Of a DNA stretch of 64,000 nt, positions 34,480 through 43,387 are shown piece by piece (position 1 is the stretch's first letter; every line of letters begins with the position of its first letter). Made by a program: the position numbers and the translations under genes. The stretch is taken from positions 62,001 through 126,000 of the forward strand of contig NZ_JARBUT010000010.1 of NCBI RefSeq assembly GCF_028882275.1. The letters are read 5' to 3'. Under the pieces are notes generated by a model that saw nothing but the letters and a program-made list of their open reading frames with translations, was not told the DNA's origin and did no database searches. The stretch is from Nocardiopsis sp. N85. GTDB taxonomy: Bacteria; Actinomycetota; Actinomycetes; Streptosporangiales; Streptosporangiaceae.

Positions 34480-34649
34480 GTCGGCTCCTGGGCGTCGGCG
34501 CCCCGGGGGGCGATGGTCGTCGGTGGCTGTGTCGGGCCGTGGGGCCCGGGGTCGGTGGGCCCCGGCGGGCGCGCGGAGCACCGCCGGGGCGGACGGCGCG
34601 GGGCGACGGGAAGGGCCCTCCGGAGAGGGTTCCCCGCCGCCGGGGAGCG

Positions 34650-35612
34650 TCAGCCCTGGAGCAGGTCCCAGACCTCGCGGTCGCGTTCGGCGGTCCAGAT
34701 GACGGGGCGCTCGATGCCGGAGAACTCGTCCCACAGGCGGGAGACGTCGAAGGGCAGGCAGTGCTCGAAGATGGGCCAGTGGCCGTAGTCGTCGACGAGG
34801 GCGGCGTGGGTGGCCTCGAAGGCCTCCTTGAGGGTGCCGCCGCGTTCGTGGACGGCGCCGACCTCGCGGATCATGACGTCGAGGAAGCCGCGGGTCTGCT
34901 CGATGGCGGCGTCGACCTCCTCGCGTCCGCGGCTGACGGCGCCGCGTCCGCCGACGAGCATCTCGGCGCCCAGGGCCTTGACCTTGTCGAGGGTGGCGCC
35001 GGCCCAGTCCTTGTGGAAGGCGTCGCCGGTGTAGAGGGCGGCCTGGGCCTCGACGAGGTCGCCGGCGAAGAGGATCCCGTGCTTGGGCAGCCAGGCGACG
35101 ATGTCGCCCTCGGTGTGGCCGCGGCCGAAGTACTCCAGGACGAGTTCGCCGCGGTCGCCGCCCAGGTCGATGGTGGTGCGGTCGGCGAAGGTCTGGGTGG
35201 GCCAGGTGAGGCCGGGGACGGAGTCGGCGTCCTTGGCCAGGCGGGGCATGCGGCCGAACTCGCTGGCCCAGTCCTCCTTGCCGCGTTCGCGGATGAGTTC
35301 GTGGGTCTTCTCGTGGGTGATGACGATCTCGGCGTCGAAGGCGCTGGCCCCCAGAACGCGGACCGCGTGGTAGTGGGAGAGCACGAGGTAGCGGACGGGC
35401 TTGTCGGTGTGCTCGCGCAACGTGGCCAGCCACTCGCGGGCCGCGGTGGGGGTGGCCATGGCCTCGAACGCCACGAGGAAGTCCTCGCCCTCGATGGCGC
35501 CCACGTTGGGGTCTCCTTCGGCCGTGAGCGCGTAGACGCCGTCGGCCAGGACCTCCAGGGTCTGCTGCTTGGCCTCGGTATCGGCGGACGAGGCGAACGG
35601 CTTGGCTGCCAT
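34650..35612 (-). CDS. Metallo-beta-lactamase-fold hydrolase with altered metal motif
   Basis: 320 aa, first gene of the homogentisate operon. The usual HxHxDH motif reads His80-Tyr-His82-Ala-Val-Arg85 (LVLSHYHAVRVLG), so the Asp and third His are lost. His166 (GRGHTEGD) and Asp185 (LFAGDLVEAQ) remain. The second metal is therefore probably absent. Family members with this variant are found next to aromatic catabolism genes. A thioesterase or lactonase role in the pathway is possible but not shown. Confidence 0.85.
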   Translation of the reverse strand: MAAKPFASSADTEAKQQTLEVLADGVYALTAEGDPNVGAIEGEDFLVAFEAMATPTAAREWLATLREHTDKPVRYLVLSHYHAVRVLGASAFDAEIVITHEKTHELIRERGKEDWASEFGRMPRLAKDADSVPGLTWPTQTFADRTTIDLGGDRGELVLEYFGRGHTEGDIVAWLPKHGILFAGDLVEAQAALYTGDAFHKDWAGATLDKVKALGAEMLVGGRGAVSRGREEVDAAIEQTRGFLDVMIREVGAVHERGGTLKEAFEATHAALVDDYGHWPIFEHCLPFDVSRLWDEFSGIERPVIWTAERDREVWDLLQG

Positions 35613-36087
35613 GGTCGTGGGGACCCCTTCACTCGCTGCGGGCGACTGCCGCCGCCCAATTGATCAAACGTTTGATGATTCGCACCATAACGTGCCCCGC
35701 GCCACCCGACCAAGAGGCGCAGAGCCATCTCATGGGTGATACAGATCACACTCTACGTCCTCCGACCGCGACCGCCCATCCTCCGACCTGCCCGTCTCCC
35801 CCGCCCTCCCCTCCGACGGCGCACCGTCACCGCCGACCCACCCCGGGTCACCCACCCCCGGGACCGCAGCCCGAAAAGGCTCCGACATCACCCGAAAAAG
35901 ACAGCGGAACGACACCGGACAACGCATGGAGAACGGAACGTCACACAACTCCCACCCGACCCCCGAGAGGCGACGCCCGCGTGATCGTCGCTATCCGTTC
36001 ACCCGGCATCACTCCTGAACAACACGGGCACGGAAAAAGGAAAACAGCGGTAAACGCGGCCCGGAGCCCAGGTATTACCCTGGTCCC
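35613..36087. other. Divergent promoter region of the homogentisate operon and its MarR gene
   Basis: 475 bases without a gene. The left end carries the palindrome at 35663-35676 and an AT-rich patch. The middle is a pyrimidine-rich stretch with no recognisable feature. TATTAC at 36073-36078 precedes the MarR start. Confidence 0.5.
35663..35676. promoter_or_regulatory. Operator ATCAAACGTTTGAT upstream of the homogentisate operon
   Basis: A perfect 14-bp palindrome 51 bases upstream of the first gene. On the minus strand, TATGGT (35690-35685) would be a -10 about nine bases upstream of it, so binding would block transcription. The divergent MarR is the likely ligand-responsive repressor. Confidence 0.65.
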
Positions 36088-36627
36088 GTGACCCATGACA
36101 CCGCTCCCCCCCATGACCTCACCTTCTGGTCGTTCGTCGACTACGCGGTGCAGAAGGCCGAACAGGAACTGCCCTCCGTCAACGCCGACGCCATGCGCAT
36201 GGTCCTGACCCTCAACCGGGCCACCAGCATGGTCATCTACGACCTGGAATCCACCGTCCACCGCCCGCGCGGGCTCACCTGGCCCGGATTCCGGGTGATC
36301 TTCGCGCTGTGGCTGGCCGGACCCATGGAGGCCAAGACCACCGCCGAGATCTCCGGTATGAGCCGGGCCGCGCTGTCGGCGCTGCTCAACACGCTCGAAC
36401 GCGACGGGCTCATCCTGCGCGAACGCGCCGTCCACGACCGCCGCGCCCTCCAGCTCAGCCTGACCGAGGCGGGCTACCGGGCCATCCTCGGCGGATTCCG
36501 CGCCCACAACCGCCGCGAATCCGCCTGGGCCGACGCGCTGGAACCCGACGAACGTCGCGAACTGGTCCGGCTGCTCAACAAGCTCATGGCCGGCTCCACC
36601 GACGCCCAGGCCAAGTTCCGCAACTGA
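36088..36627 (+). CDS. MarR-family regulator of the homogentisate operon
   Basis: 179 aa from GTG 36088. TATTAC (36073-36078) ends nine bases before the start, so the mRNA is probably leaderless or nearly so. The winged helix is GLTWPGFRVIFALWLAGPME, then TTAEISGMSRAALSALLNTL and RAVHDRRALQLSLTEAG. It is divergent from the MBL gene, so control of the homogentisate operon by an aromatic ligand is the natural reading. Confidence 0.88.
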   Translation: MTHDTAPPHDLTFWSFVDYAVQKAEQELPSVNADAMRMVLTLNRATSMVIYDLESTVHRPRGLTWPGFRVIFALWLAGPMEAKTTAEISGMSRAALSALLNTLERDGLILRERAVHDRRALQLSLTEAGYRAILGGFRAHNRRESAWADALEPDERRELVRLLNKLMAGSTDAQAKFRN

Positions 36628-36733
36628 CCCGCCTCACCCCGCCGGCCCCCGACGGACACCCCTCGCGCGGCGGCACCCCCCTTCAGAGGCCAATCCCGAC
36701 CGGATCGGCCCTTGAACCCGGTTCTCGGGCACT

Positions 36734-37801
36734 GTGAGCATGAGGGGCATGGACGATTCCACCCGTGCCCGGCTCGACACCGCACGACGGCGCTTCTCCC
36801 CCGAGACCGTCTACCTCAACACGGCCACCCACGGCCTGACCCCCGACACCGCGCTGGCGGCCACGCTCCGGCTCACCCACGATGTGGCCGGCGGCCTGTT
36901 CTCGCCCGCCGACGCGGACCCGGGCATCGAACGCGCCCGCGCCGCCTACGCCCGGCTCCTCGGGGTGCCCGCCGAACGCACCGCCATCGGATCGCACACC
37001 TCCCAGTTCGTCGGGACCATCGCCGCGTCACTGCCGTCGGGAGCCGAGGTGCTCACCGCCGAACGCGAGTTCAGCTCGGTGGTGCACCCGTTCCTGGCCC
37101 GGGAGGACGTCACCGTCCGCGAGGTGCCGCTGGAGCACCTGGCCGAGGAGGTCGGCCCGAACACCCGGCTGGTGGCGGTGTCGGCGGTGCAGTCCTCCGA
37201 CGGGCGCGTCGCCCCACTGGAGGACCTGCTGGCGGCCCGTACCGCGCACGGGGCCCGGTTGATGGTCGACGTCACCCAGGCCGCGGGATGGCTGACACCG
37301 GACGCCGACCGGATCGACTACACGGTGTGCAGCACCTACAAGTGGCTGCTGGGGTCGCGCGGCTCGGCGTTCCTCACCGGCACCGACGAGGCGCTGGCGG
37401 AGCTGTCCCCCCTGGCGGCGAACTGGTACGCCGCCGAGGACCCGTGGCGGAACCTGTACGGCGGGCCGCTGCCGCTCGCCGCGGGGGCCCGCCGCCTGGA
37501 CCTGCCCCCGATATGGCCGGCGTGGGCGGGCCTGGAGCACTCCCTGGCCCTGTTGGAGGAGGTGGGGGAGGCCGCGGTGCGCGAACACGACGCCGCGCTC
37601 GGCGACCTGCTGCGCACCTCGCTGGGCCTGGAGCCGACCGGGTCGGCGATCGTGTCCGTCCCGCTCCCGGCCGGCGGGATGGAACGGGTGACCACCGAGG
37701 GCATCATGGTGGCCGCCCGGGACGGGCGGCTGCGGGCCTCGTTCCACCTGTACAACACCGAGGAGGACGTGCACCGGCTGGTCAAGGCCCTCACCTCGTG
37801 A
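36734..37801 (+). CDS. Class V aminotransferase (PLP-dependent, Csd-like)
   Basis: 355 aa from GTG 36734; ATGs at 36740 and 36749 are possible starts. Motifs: VYLNTATHGLTP, IGSHTSQFVG, LMVDVTQAAGW (PLP pyridine Asp), and VCSTYKWLLGSRG with the Schiff-base Lys. It belongs to the cysteine desulfurase/isopenicillin-N-epimerase-like group. The short length and lack of a clear catalytic Cys loop argue against a standard NifS/IscS desulfurase. The substrate is unknown. Confidence 0.85.
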   Translation: MSMRGMDDSTRARLDTARRRFSPETVYLNTATHGLTPDTALAATLRLTHDVAGGLFSPADADPGIERARAAYARLLGVPAERTAIGSHTSQFVGTIAASLPSGAEVLTAEREFSSVVHPFLAREDVTVREVPLEHLAEEVGPNTRLVAVSAVQSSDGRVAPLEDLLAARTAHGARLMVDVTQAAGWLTPDADRIDYTVCSTYKWLLGSRGSAFLTGTDEALAELSPLAANWYAAEDPWRNLYGGPLPLAAGARRLDLPPIWPAWAGLEHSLALLEEVGEAAVREHDAALGDLLRTSLGLEPTGSAIVSVPLPAGGMERVTTEGIMVAARDGRLRASFHLYNTEEDVHRLVKALTS

Positions 37802-37812
37802 ACGGCGGCGGC

Positions 37813-37834
37813 CCGCGACGCGTGCGCGTCGCGG
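37813..37834. terminator. Terminator between the aminotransferase and the Eis genes
   Basis: CCGCGACGCG and CGCGTCGCGG form a perfect 10-bp stem around TG between converging genes. Confidence 0.55.
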
Positions 37835-37861
37835 CCCGCCCCGCGGGGGCTCGGTGCCCTG

Positions 37862-39136
37862 CTAGAAGATGACGCCGTTGAAGGCCGCGTCCGGGCGGTA
37901 CAGGGCGGCGTCCAGCCGGGCGAGGGCGCCCGGGGTGTGCTCGGTGGCCAACCCGGCGGCCGCGTACCCGGTGAGCGTGGTCCGCCCCAGGTAGGCGGCG
38001 CCCAGGTGGGCCACGTCCAGGGACACGTCGGGAGCGGCGTCGGTCGCCTCCACCCGGGCCCCCTCCAGGCCCGCCTTGAGCGACCAGGTCCCCGCGTTCC
38101 ACGGCGCGTACCGGTCGGTGACCGCCAGCACCGTCTCCACCGGGGCCGTGTAGGTGCGTTCGGCCAGGGCGCCGGGGACGTCCACCAGCCGCACCCAGAG
38201 GCTGGTGAAGATCTCCCGGACCAGCCGGTCCGGGTTGGCCAGCAGGTGGACGAGCGGGTCGTCGACGGCCATGAACTCGAACTCGATCCTGGCGATCAGG
38301 TCCCGGTCGAGCAGGTGCTCGTAGAGCAGGGTCCAGGCGGCCGGGACGGTGGCCCGTACCTCTTGGACGTGGAGCGTGCCCTGCGGACCGCCCGATTCCC
38401 ACTTGCCGGTGGTCCGGTACAGCGCGTAGCCCACGGGCCCCCGCGGGCCGCGCACCACGACGGCCAGCTGCCGGCCCTTGCCGCCCCGTTCCTCGGGCTT
38501 GTCGCGCAGGGCCCGGTCCCACCACGGCGCGGTGCGCGAAATCTGGCCGAGCCGGGTCCGGACGACCTCCCCGTGCACCGCCTCCAGGTCGGCGCGGACC
38601 TCCGAGGAGTGCGCCAGGTGGACGGTCAGGTCGGGGTCGCGGGGGGCGTCGGGACGCAGCGCGGCGTGGGGGCGCTCCACCCACGCCTCGGTCTCGGCGA
38701 CCGCGGGCCCGTACCCGAACCGGCCGTAGATGGCCCCCTCGGAGGCCCACAGGGCGGCGTACCTACCGCCGACCTCGTGGAGGTCGGCGAGCTGGCGGCG
38801 CATGAGGGAGCTGAGCACGCCCCGGCGTCGGTACGTGGGCCACACGCCCACCCCGGTCACCCCGGCCACGGGACGCAGGCCGCCGGGCAGGTGCATCTCG
38901 AAGGGGAAGTGGTTGGTGGAGCCGATGACGCGTTCCGTGCCGCCGGTGTCGTCCACGGCCACGCGGACGCGCTCGTAGCCCTCGAAGTCGTGGATCGGAC
39001 GCACCCGCTCCAGCACGGTGTCCGGGTCCTCGCCGACCAGGAGGGCCTCGCCGATGACGCGGGCCGCCTCGCCGTACTCCTCCCGGTCGGTGCCGCGCAC
39101 GGTCCACTCGGTGGTCCTGCGATCGGATGTGGTCAT
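37862..39136 (-). CDS. Eis-type GNAT acetyltransferase, paralog 1
   Basis: 424 aa. Layout as in mycobacterial Eis: an N-terminal GNAT domain with GVTGVGVWPTYRRRGVLSSL (acetyl-CoA loop), the IYGRFGYG motif with the proposed acid Tyr, a second GNAT-like domain, and a sterol-carrier-like C-terminal domain. The chain ends in Phe (NGVIF), matching the family rule that the terminal Phe carboxylate is the catalytic base. Eis enzymes acetylate amines of aminoglycosides and other molecules. It is the last of three tandem copies. Confidence 0.9.
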   Translation of the reverse strand: MTTSDRRTTEWTVRGTDREEYGEAARVIGEALLVGEDPDTVLERVRPIHDFEGYERVRVAVDDTGGTERVIGSTNHFPFEMHLPGGLRPVAGVTGVGVWPTYRRRGVLSSLMRRQLADLHEVGGRYAALWASEGAIYGRFGYGPAVAETEAWVERPHAALRPDAPRDPDLTVHLAHSSEVRADLEAVHGEVVRTRLGQISRTAPWWDRALRDKPEERGGKGRQLAVVVRGPRGPVGYALYRTTGKWESGGPQGTLHVQEVRATVPAAWTLLYEHLLDRDLIARIEFEFMAVDDPLVHLLANPDRLVREIFTSLWVRLVDVPGALAERTYTAPVETVLAVTDRYAPWNAGTWSLKAGLEGARVEATDAAPDVSLDVAHLGAAYLGRTTLTGYAAAGLATEHTPGALARLDAALYRPDAAFNGVIF

Positions 39137-39178
39137 GTTCGCCTCGTCGTTCGGTGCTGTCGGAAACGGTCGGGTGGC

Positions 39179-40426
39179 TCAGAAGTCGACGCCGCAGTGC
39201 GGTTCGAGCGGCTCGTACAGGGCGGTGTCCAGGCGCCGGGCCGCGCCGGGGGTGTGCTCGGCGACCAGGCCGGCGCCGACGAAACCGGCGAGGGCGCGCC
39301 GGCCGAAGTAGGCGGCGCCCAGGTGGGACACGTCGACGGTGAGGTCGGCGGGTCCCGCGTCGGGGACGCAGCGGGCGCCCTCGTCGTCGACGGTGAGCCG
39401 CCAGGTCCCGGCGTTCCAGGGCGCGCACCGGTCGATCACCGTGAGGGCGACGTCGACGGGGGCGGCGTAGGCGCGTTCGCCCAGGGCGCCGGGCAGGTCG
39501 ACGAGCCGGGTCCACAGGCCGTCGAAGGGGGTGACGGCGGCCTGCCCGCGGTCGACGAGCAGGTCCGGGAGCGGGTCGTCCAGGGGTAGGTCGTGGAAGA
39601 CCGTCTCCACCGTGAGGTCACGGGAGAAGAGGTGCTCGTACAGGGCGACCCGGGCGGCGGGGGTGGTGGTGACGACCTCGGTGACCAGCACCCGCGCCCG
39701 GGGCGTGCCCAGCTCCCACCGGTCGCGCACCCGGTACAGGGCGTAGCCCTCGGGACCCTCCGGCCCGGTGACCAGGGCGGCGAGCAGGTGTCCGGCCTCG
39801 CCCCGGGAACGCTCGTCGTCGCGCAGCAGGTGCGGCCACCACTTGTCGGCGCGGACGAAGCGGCCGTTGCGGTCGGCGACGGTGCGCCGGTGCACCTCGG
39901 CGAGGGCGGCGCGGGCCTCCCCGGGGGCGAACAGGTCGACGGTCAGGGCGGGGTCGCGGGGGGCGTCGGGACGCAGGGCGGCGTGGGCGCGCGACACGGT
40001 GATCCGGGCCTCACGGGAGGAGAGGCCGTACCCGAAGCGGCCGTAGATGCCGCCCTCGGAGGCCCACAACACCGCGAGGTTCTCGCCGCGGGCGCGCACG
40101 TCGGCGAGCTGGCGGTGCATCAGGGCGGTGAGGACGCCGCGCCGCCGGCGGGTGGGCCACACGCCCACACCGGTCACCCCGGCCGCCGGACGCGGCCCGC
40201 CGGGAACGGTGAGGGTGAGGGCGTAGGAGGCCGCGGTGCCGACGATCCGGTCCCCGTCCAGGGCGACGAGCGTGCGGTCGTGTTCGGCGAGGGGGTCCCG
40301 GCGCTCGTGCTCCACGAGGGTCTCGGCGGGGAGGAGCAGGGCCTCCCCCAGGACCCGGGCGACCTCGGGGTACTCCTCGGCCGTGGTGCCGCGCACGGTC
40401 CAGGGGCACGGTTCGCGGACGGTCAT
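39179..40426 (-). CDS. Eis-type GNAT acetyltransferase, paralog 2
   Basis: 415 aa from ATG 40426. Same domain order as its neighbours: ARVLGEALLLPAE, GVGVWPTRRRRGVLTALMHR, GGIYGRFGYGLSS, and the C-terminal end CGVDF. The sequence is clearly paralogous to both neighbours but not identical, so the triplication is old. It lies 42 bases from paralog 1 and 17 from paralog 3 and is surely in one operon. Confidence 0.9.
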   Translation of the reverse strand: MTVREPCPWTVRGTTAEEYPEVARVLGEALLLPAETLVEHERRDPLAEHDRTLVALDGDRIVGTAASYALTLTVPGGPRPAAGVTGVGVWPTRRRRGVLTALMHRQLADVRARGENLAVLWASEGGIYGRFGYGLSSREARITVSRAHAALRPDAPRDPALTVDLFAPGEARAALAEVHRRTVADRNGRFVRADKWWPHLLRDDERSRGEAGHLLAALVTGPEGPEGYALYRVRDRWELGTPRARVLVTEVVTTTPAARVALYEHLFSRDLTVETVFHDLPLDDPLPDLLVDRGQAAVTPFDGLWTRLVDLPGALGERAYAAPVDVALTVIDRCAPWNAGTWRLTVDDEGARCVPDAGPADLTVDVSHLGAAYFGRRALAGFVGAGLVAEHTPGAARRLDTALYEPLEPHCGVDF

Positions 40427-40443
40427 GGCGGTCGTTCCCGAGG

Positions 40444-41721
40444 TCAGAAGCCGGTGTCGCACAAGGGCGCCCGGGGTGTGTACAGGGCGGTGTCGAGGCG
40501 TGCCGCGGCGCCGGGGGTGTGCTCCACGGCGGTGCCCGCGTCCACCCGGGTGGTGAGGGGGCCGCGCCCCAGGTGGGCGGCGCCCAGGTGGGACACGTCG
40601 ACGGTGAGGTCGGGGGCGGTGTCGGTGGCCTCCACCCGGGTGTCGGCGCCGTCGGTCTTGAGGTGCCAGCGGCCGGCGTTCCAGGGGGCGTGCCGGTCGG
40701 CGACCTCGATGACGGTGTCCACGGGGTGGGCGTAGGAGCGTTCGGCCAGGGCGGCGGGCACGTCGACCAGGCGCAGCCACAGGGCGCCGGTGGTGCGGCG
40801 GACCGCCTGGGCCGGGTCGGCCAGCAGCGCGGGGAGGGGATCGTCGTCGGGCAGGCCGACGACCACGGTCTCCACGGTGAGGTCGGTGGCGAACAGGTAC
40901 TCGTACAGGGCGGTGCGGGCGGCCGGGGTGAGCGCGATCGGCTCATGGACGGTGACCTTCCCCGCCGGGAGACCGTCCTCCCCGTCCTGGGTGGTGACCC
41001 GGTGCAGGGCGGAGCCGAGGAGGGCGCCGTCGGGCCCGCGCACGAGGGCGACGCGCAGGTCGGATGTGTCGGGTCGGGGCCGGGAGAGCATCCACAGGCG
41101 CACGCCCCACCAGTGCCCCTCGCGGGGGAACCCGCCGGGCCGACGGGTCAGGGCGGCGCGGTGGAGGCGGTCGAGTTCGGGCAGGACGTCGGCGGGCGCG
41201 GCCAGTTCGACGGTGAGGCCCGGGTCGCGGGGGGCGTCGGGGCGCAGGGCGGCGTGGGCGCGGCGCACGGCGACGGTGTGCTGGTGGGCCGCGCGACCGT
41301 AGCCGTGGCGGCCGTAGATGCCCCCTTCGGAGGCCCACAGGATCGCGAGGTTCTCTCCGCGGGCGCGGACGTCGGCGAGCTGGTGGCGCATGATCGCGGT
41401 GAGGACGCCGCGTCGCCGGTGGGTGGGCCACACGCCCACACCGGTCACCCCGGCCGCCGGACGCGGCCCGCCGGGAACGGAGAGGGCGAAGCGGTGGGAG
41501 TTGGCGGTGCCGACGACACGGTCCCCGTCCAGGGCGACCAGGATCCGGTCCGGGTCGTCGACGGGGTGGTCGCGTTCGACGCCGAGCAGCTCCTCCATGG
41601 GGATGTTGATGGCGGTGGTGAAGACCCGGGAGGCGTCGGGGATCTCCGCCTCCGTCGCCGTTCTGACCTCCCATCCGGGGTCGCCGGTACGGGACGTCGA
41701 AGGGTGCCTCTCCACTGCCAT
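40444..41721 (-). CDS. Eis-type GNAT acetyltransferase, paralog 3
   Basis: 425 aa, first gene of the three. It has SRVFTTAINIPMEELLGVER, GVGVWPTHRRRGVLTAIMRH and GGIYGRHGYGRAA, where a His replaces the Phe of the FGYG motif found in the other two. It ends in CDTGF, keeping the terminal Phe. Divergence around the active-site Tyr suggests a different substrate range. Upstream (41722-42019) lies a region with the divergent kinase promoter. Confidence 0.9.
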   Translation of the reverse strand: MAVERHPSTSRTGDPGWEVRTATEAEIPDASRVFTTAINIPMEELLGVERDHPVDDPDRILVALDGDRVVGTANSHRFALSVPGGPRPAAGVTGVGVWPTHRRRGVLTAIMRHQLADVRARGENLAILWASEGGIYGRHGYGRAAHQHTVAVRRAHAALRPDAPRDPGLTVELAAPADVLPELDRLHRAALTRRPGGFPREGHWWGVRLWMLSRPRPDTSDLRVALVRGPDGALLGSALHRVTTQDGEDGLPAGKVTVHEPIALTPAARTALYEYLFATDLTVETVVVGLPDDDPLPALLADPAQAVRRTTGALWLRLVDVPAALAERSYAHPVDTVIEVADRHAPWNAGRWHLKTDGADTRVEATDTAPDLTVDVSHLGAAHLGRGPLTTRVDAGTAVEHTPGAAARLDTALYTPRAPLCDTGF

Positions 41722-42019
41722 GGGCCGACCTTCTCAGGCCGCCGACGAACGCGCCACTGCTTTTTCGCGTGTCCCGGACTCCGTCCGTCCGAAGGGTCGC
41801 TCCCGACCGGCGGACCCCGGGGTCCGCCGGGGTCCGCCGGGGCCGGTCGGCCTCGGTGGCCTCGGAGGGGGACCCGGCCGCTCCTCACGGGACGGCTCCG
41901 CCCGCGTGGACCCGCCTCACGGTGACGGCTCCCCGGGTGAACGTCCCGGGACCACCACCGGGCGGGGTCGGTCGGCCGCGCGAAGAGTATTCGGGCCGTG
42001 AGAGGGGCAGGTCTTCCCT

Positions 42020-43087
42020 GTGACTCCTGTGACCTCCTCTGTGAAGCAACGATCCGACCGGCCCCGCCTGGTGGTGGGGGTGGACGCGGGCGGCACCGTC
42101 ACCCGTGCCCTGGTCACCACCCTGACCGGGACACGCCTGGGGCAGGCCTGGGCGGGGGGCGCCAACCCCAACGCGCACGGACCGGATCAGGCCGCCGAGG
42201 AGTTGGCCCGAGCGGTCGGCGCGGCCCTGGACCGGGTGGGTCCCCGCGCCCGCGAGGACGTGGTGGCGGGAGTGATCGGTCTGGCCGGGGTGTCGGCGCT
42301 GCGCGATGAGACGGTGCGCGCCCGTGTGTCGGAAGGACTGGCCGCGGTGGACGCGCCGGTGGACCTGCTGGAGTTCGTGGGCGACGACGAGGTGGCGTTC
42401 GCCTCCGGCACCCCCGAACCCGACGGGACGATCCTCATCGCGGGCACCGGGGCGATCGCCGGCCGGATCGAGGACCGCCGTCGCAGCCGTTCCGCCGACG
42501 GGATGGGGTGGCTCATCGGTGACGAGGGGTCGGCGTTCTGGATCGGCCACCAGGCCGCCCGCGAGACCGCCCGGCAACTGTCGCGCGGCACCGAGCTCAG
42601 CCCGTTGGCCAGGTCGGTCGCCAAGCAGGTCATCCCCGGTCGGCGCCCGGTGGAGGGCCGCGAGCACCAGCCGGAGGAGCACGCGCGCGACTTCGCCCGC
42701 ACCCTGACCGGCGGGCCGCCGATCGCGTTGGCCGCGCTGGCCCCGCTGGTGTCGGAGGCGTACGGGCTCGGGGACCCGGCGGCCCAGGTCATCGTCGACG
42801 CCGCCGCCGGGCACCTGGCGCACTCGGTGCACCAGGTGCGTTCGCCCGGCGAGCGACGGCCGGTGGTCCTGTCCGGCGGGGTACTGCTGGGTTCGGTGCC
42901 GATGCGCGAGGCGCTCACCCGCAGGCTGGCGTTGGGCGCGGTGGGTGCGCCGTTGTCGATGGCGGGGTGCACGGCGGGCGCCGCGGCCTGGCTGGCGGCG
43001 CTGCGCGCCGGCGCGCCCGCCGACGACGTGGACCTGCACGCGGCCTTCACCCTCCCCGAACGGGGCGACCGCAGCGACGCCGCCTGA
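42020..43087 (+). CDS. BadF/BadG-type ATPase (N-acetylglucosamine kinase-like)
   Basis: 355 aa from GTG 42020. ASKHA kinase motifs: phosphate-1 loop VVGVDAGGTVTRALVTT, VAGVIGLAGVSAL, phosphate-2 DGTILIAGTGAIAG, GMGWLIGDEGSAFWIGHQAA, and adenosine motif VVLSGGVLLGSVP. It resembles GlcNAc and other sugar kinases of the BcrAD_BadFG family. The gene is divergent from the Eis operon. A role in amino sugar phosphorylation is likely; the exact sugar is not determined. Confidence 0.88.
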   Translation: MTPVTSSVKQRSDRPRLVVGVDAGGTVTRALVTTLTGTRLGQAWAGGANPNAHGPDQAAEELARAVGAALDRVGPRAREDVVAGVIGLAGVSALRDETVRARVSEGLAAVDAPVDLLEFVGDDEVAFASGTPEPDGTILIAGTGAIAGRIEDRRRSRSADGMGWLIGDEGSAFWIGHQAARETARQLSRGTELSPLARSVAKQVIPGRRPVEGREHQPEEHARDFARTLTGGPPIALAALAPLVSEAYGLGDPAAQVIVDAAAGHLAHSVHQVRSPGERRPVVLSGGVLLGSVPMREALTRRLALGAVGAPLSMAGCTAGAAAWLAALRAGAPADDVDLHAAFTLPERGDRSDAA

Positions 43088-43387
43088 GCGGCCGTCGTAC
43101 GCCCGGAGCGGCCCGGATCGGGACCGGCCTCGCGACGCAACCGACCCGAGCGGCCCTCGTGCGCGCGGGGTGGCGGTCGTCCGGCCGCCCCCGTACCCGG
43201 CGCCGCGCGAGCGGCCCCCGTGCGCGGGATGGCCGCGGGGCCCGACCGGTGGGCGGTCTCCGCCCCGCGCGCTCCCGTCCGCGAGCCGTGCGGAACCGCC
43301 CGGCGGAGGACGGGGAGAACGCCGCGCCGTCCGGCCGCGAGGCGTGAGGCGGCGGGAGCGGCCCGGGATCGCACCGTCCCGGCCGTC
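43088..43387. other. Intergenic region with short internal repeats
   Basis: No gene. GAGCGGCCCTCGTGCGCG (near 43151) and GAGCGGCCCCCGTGCGCG (near 43209) are two near-identical 18-bp copies about 58 bases apart. Their role is unknown. Confidence 0.45.
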
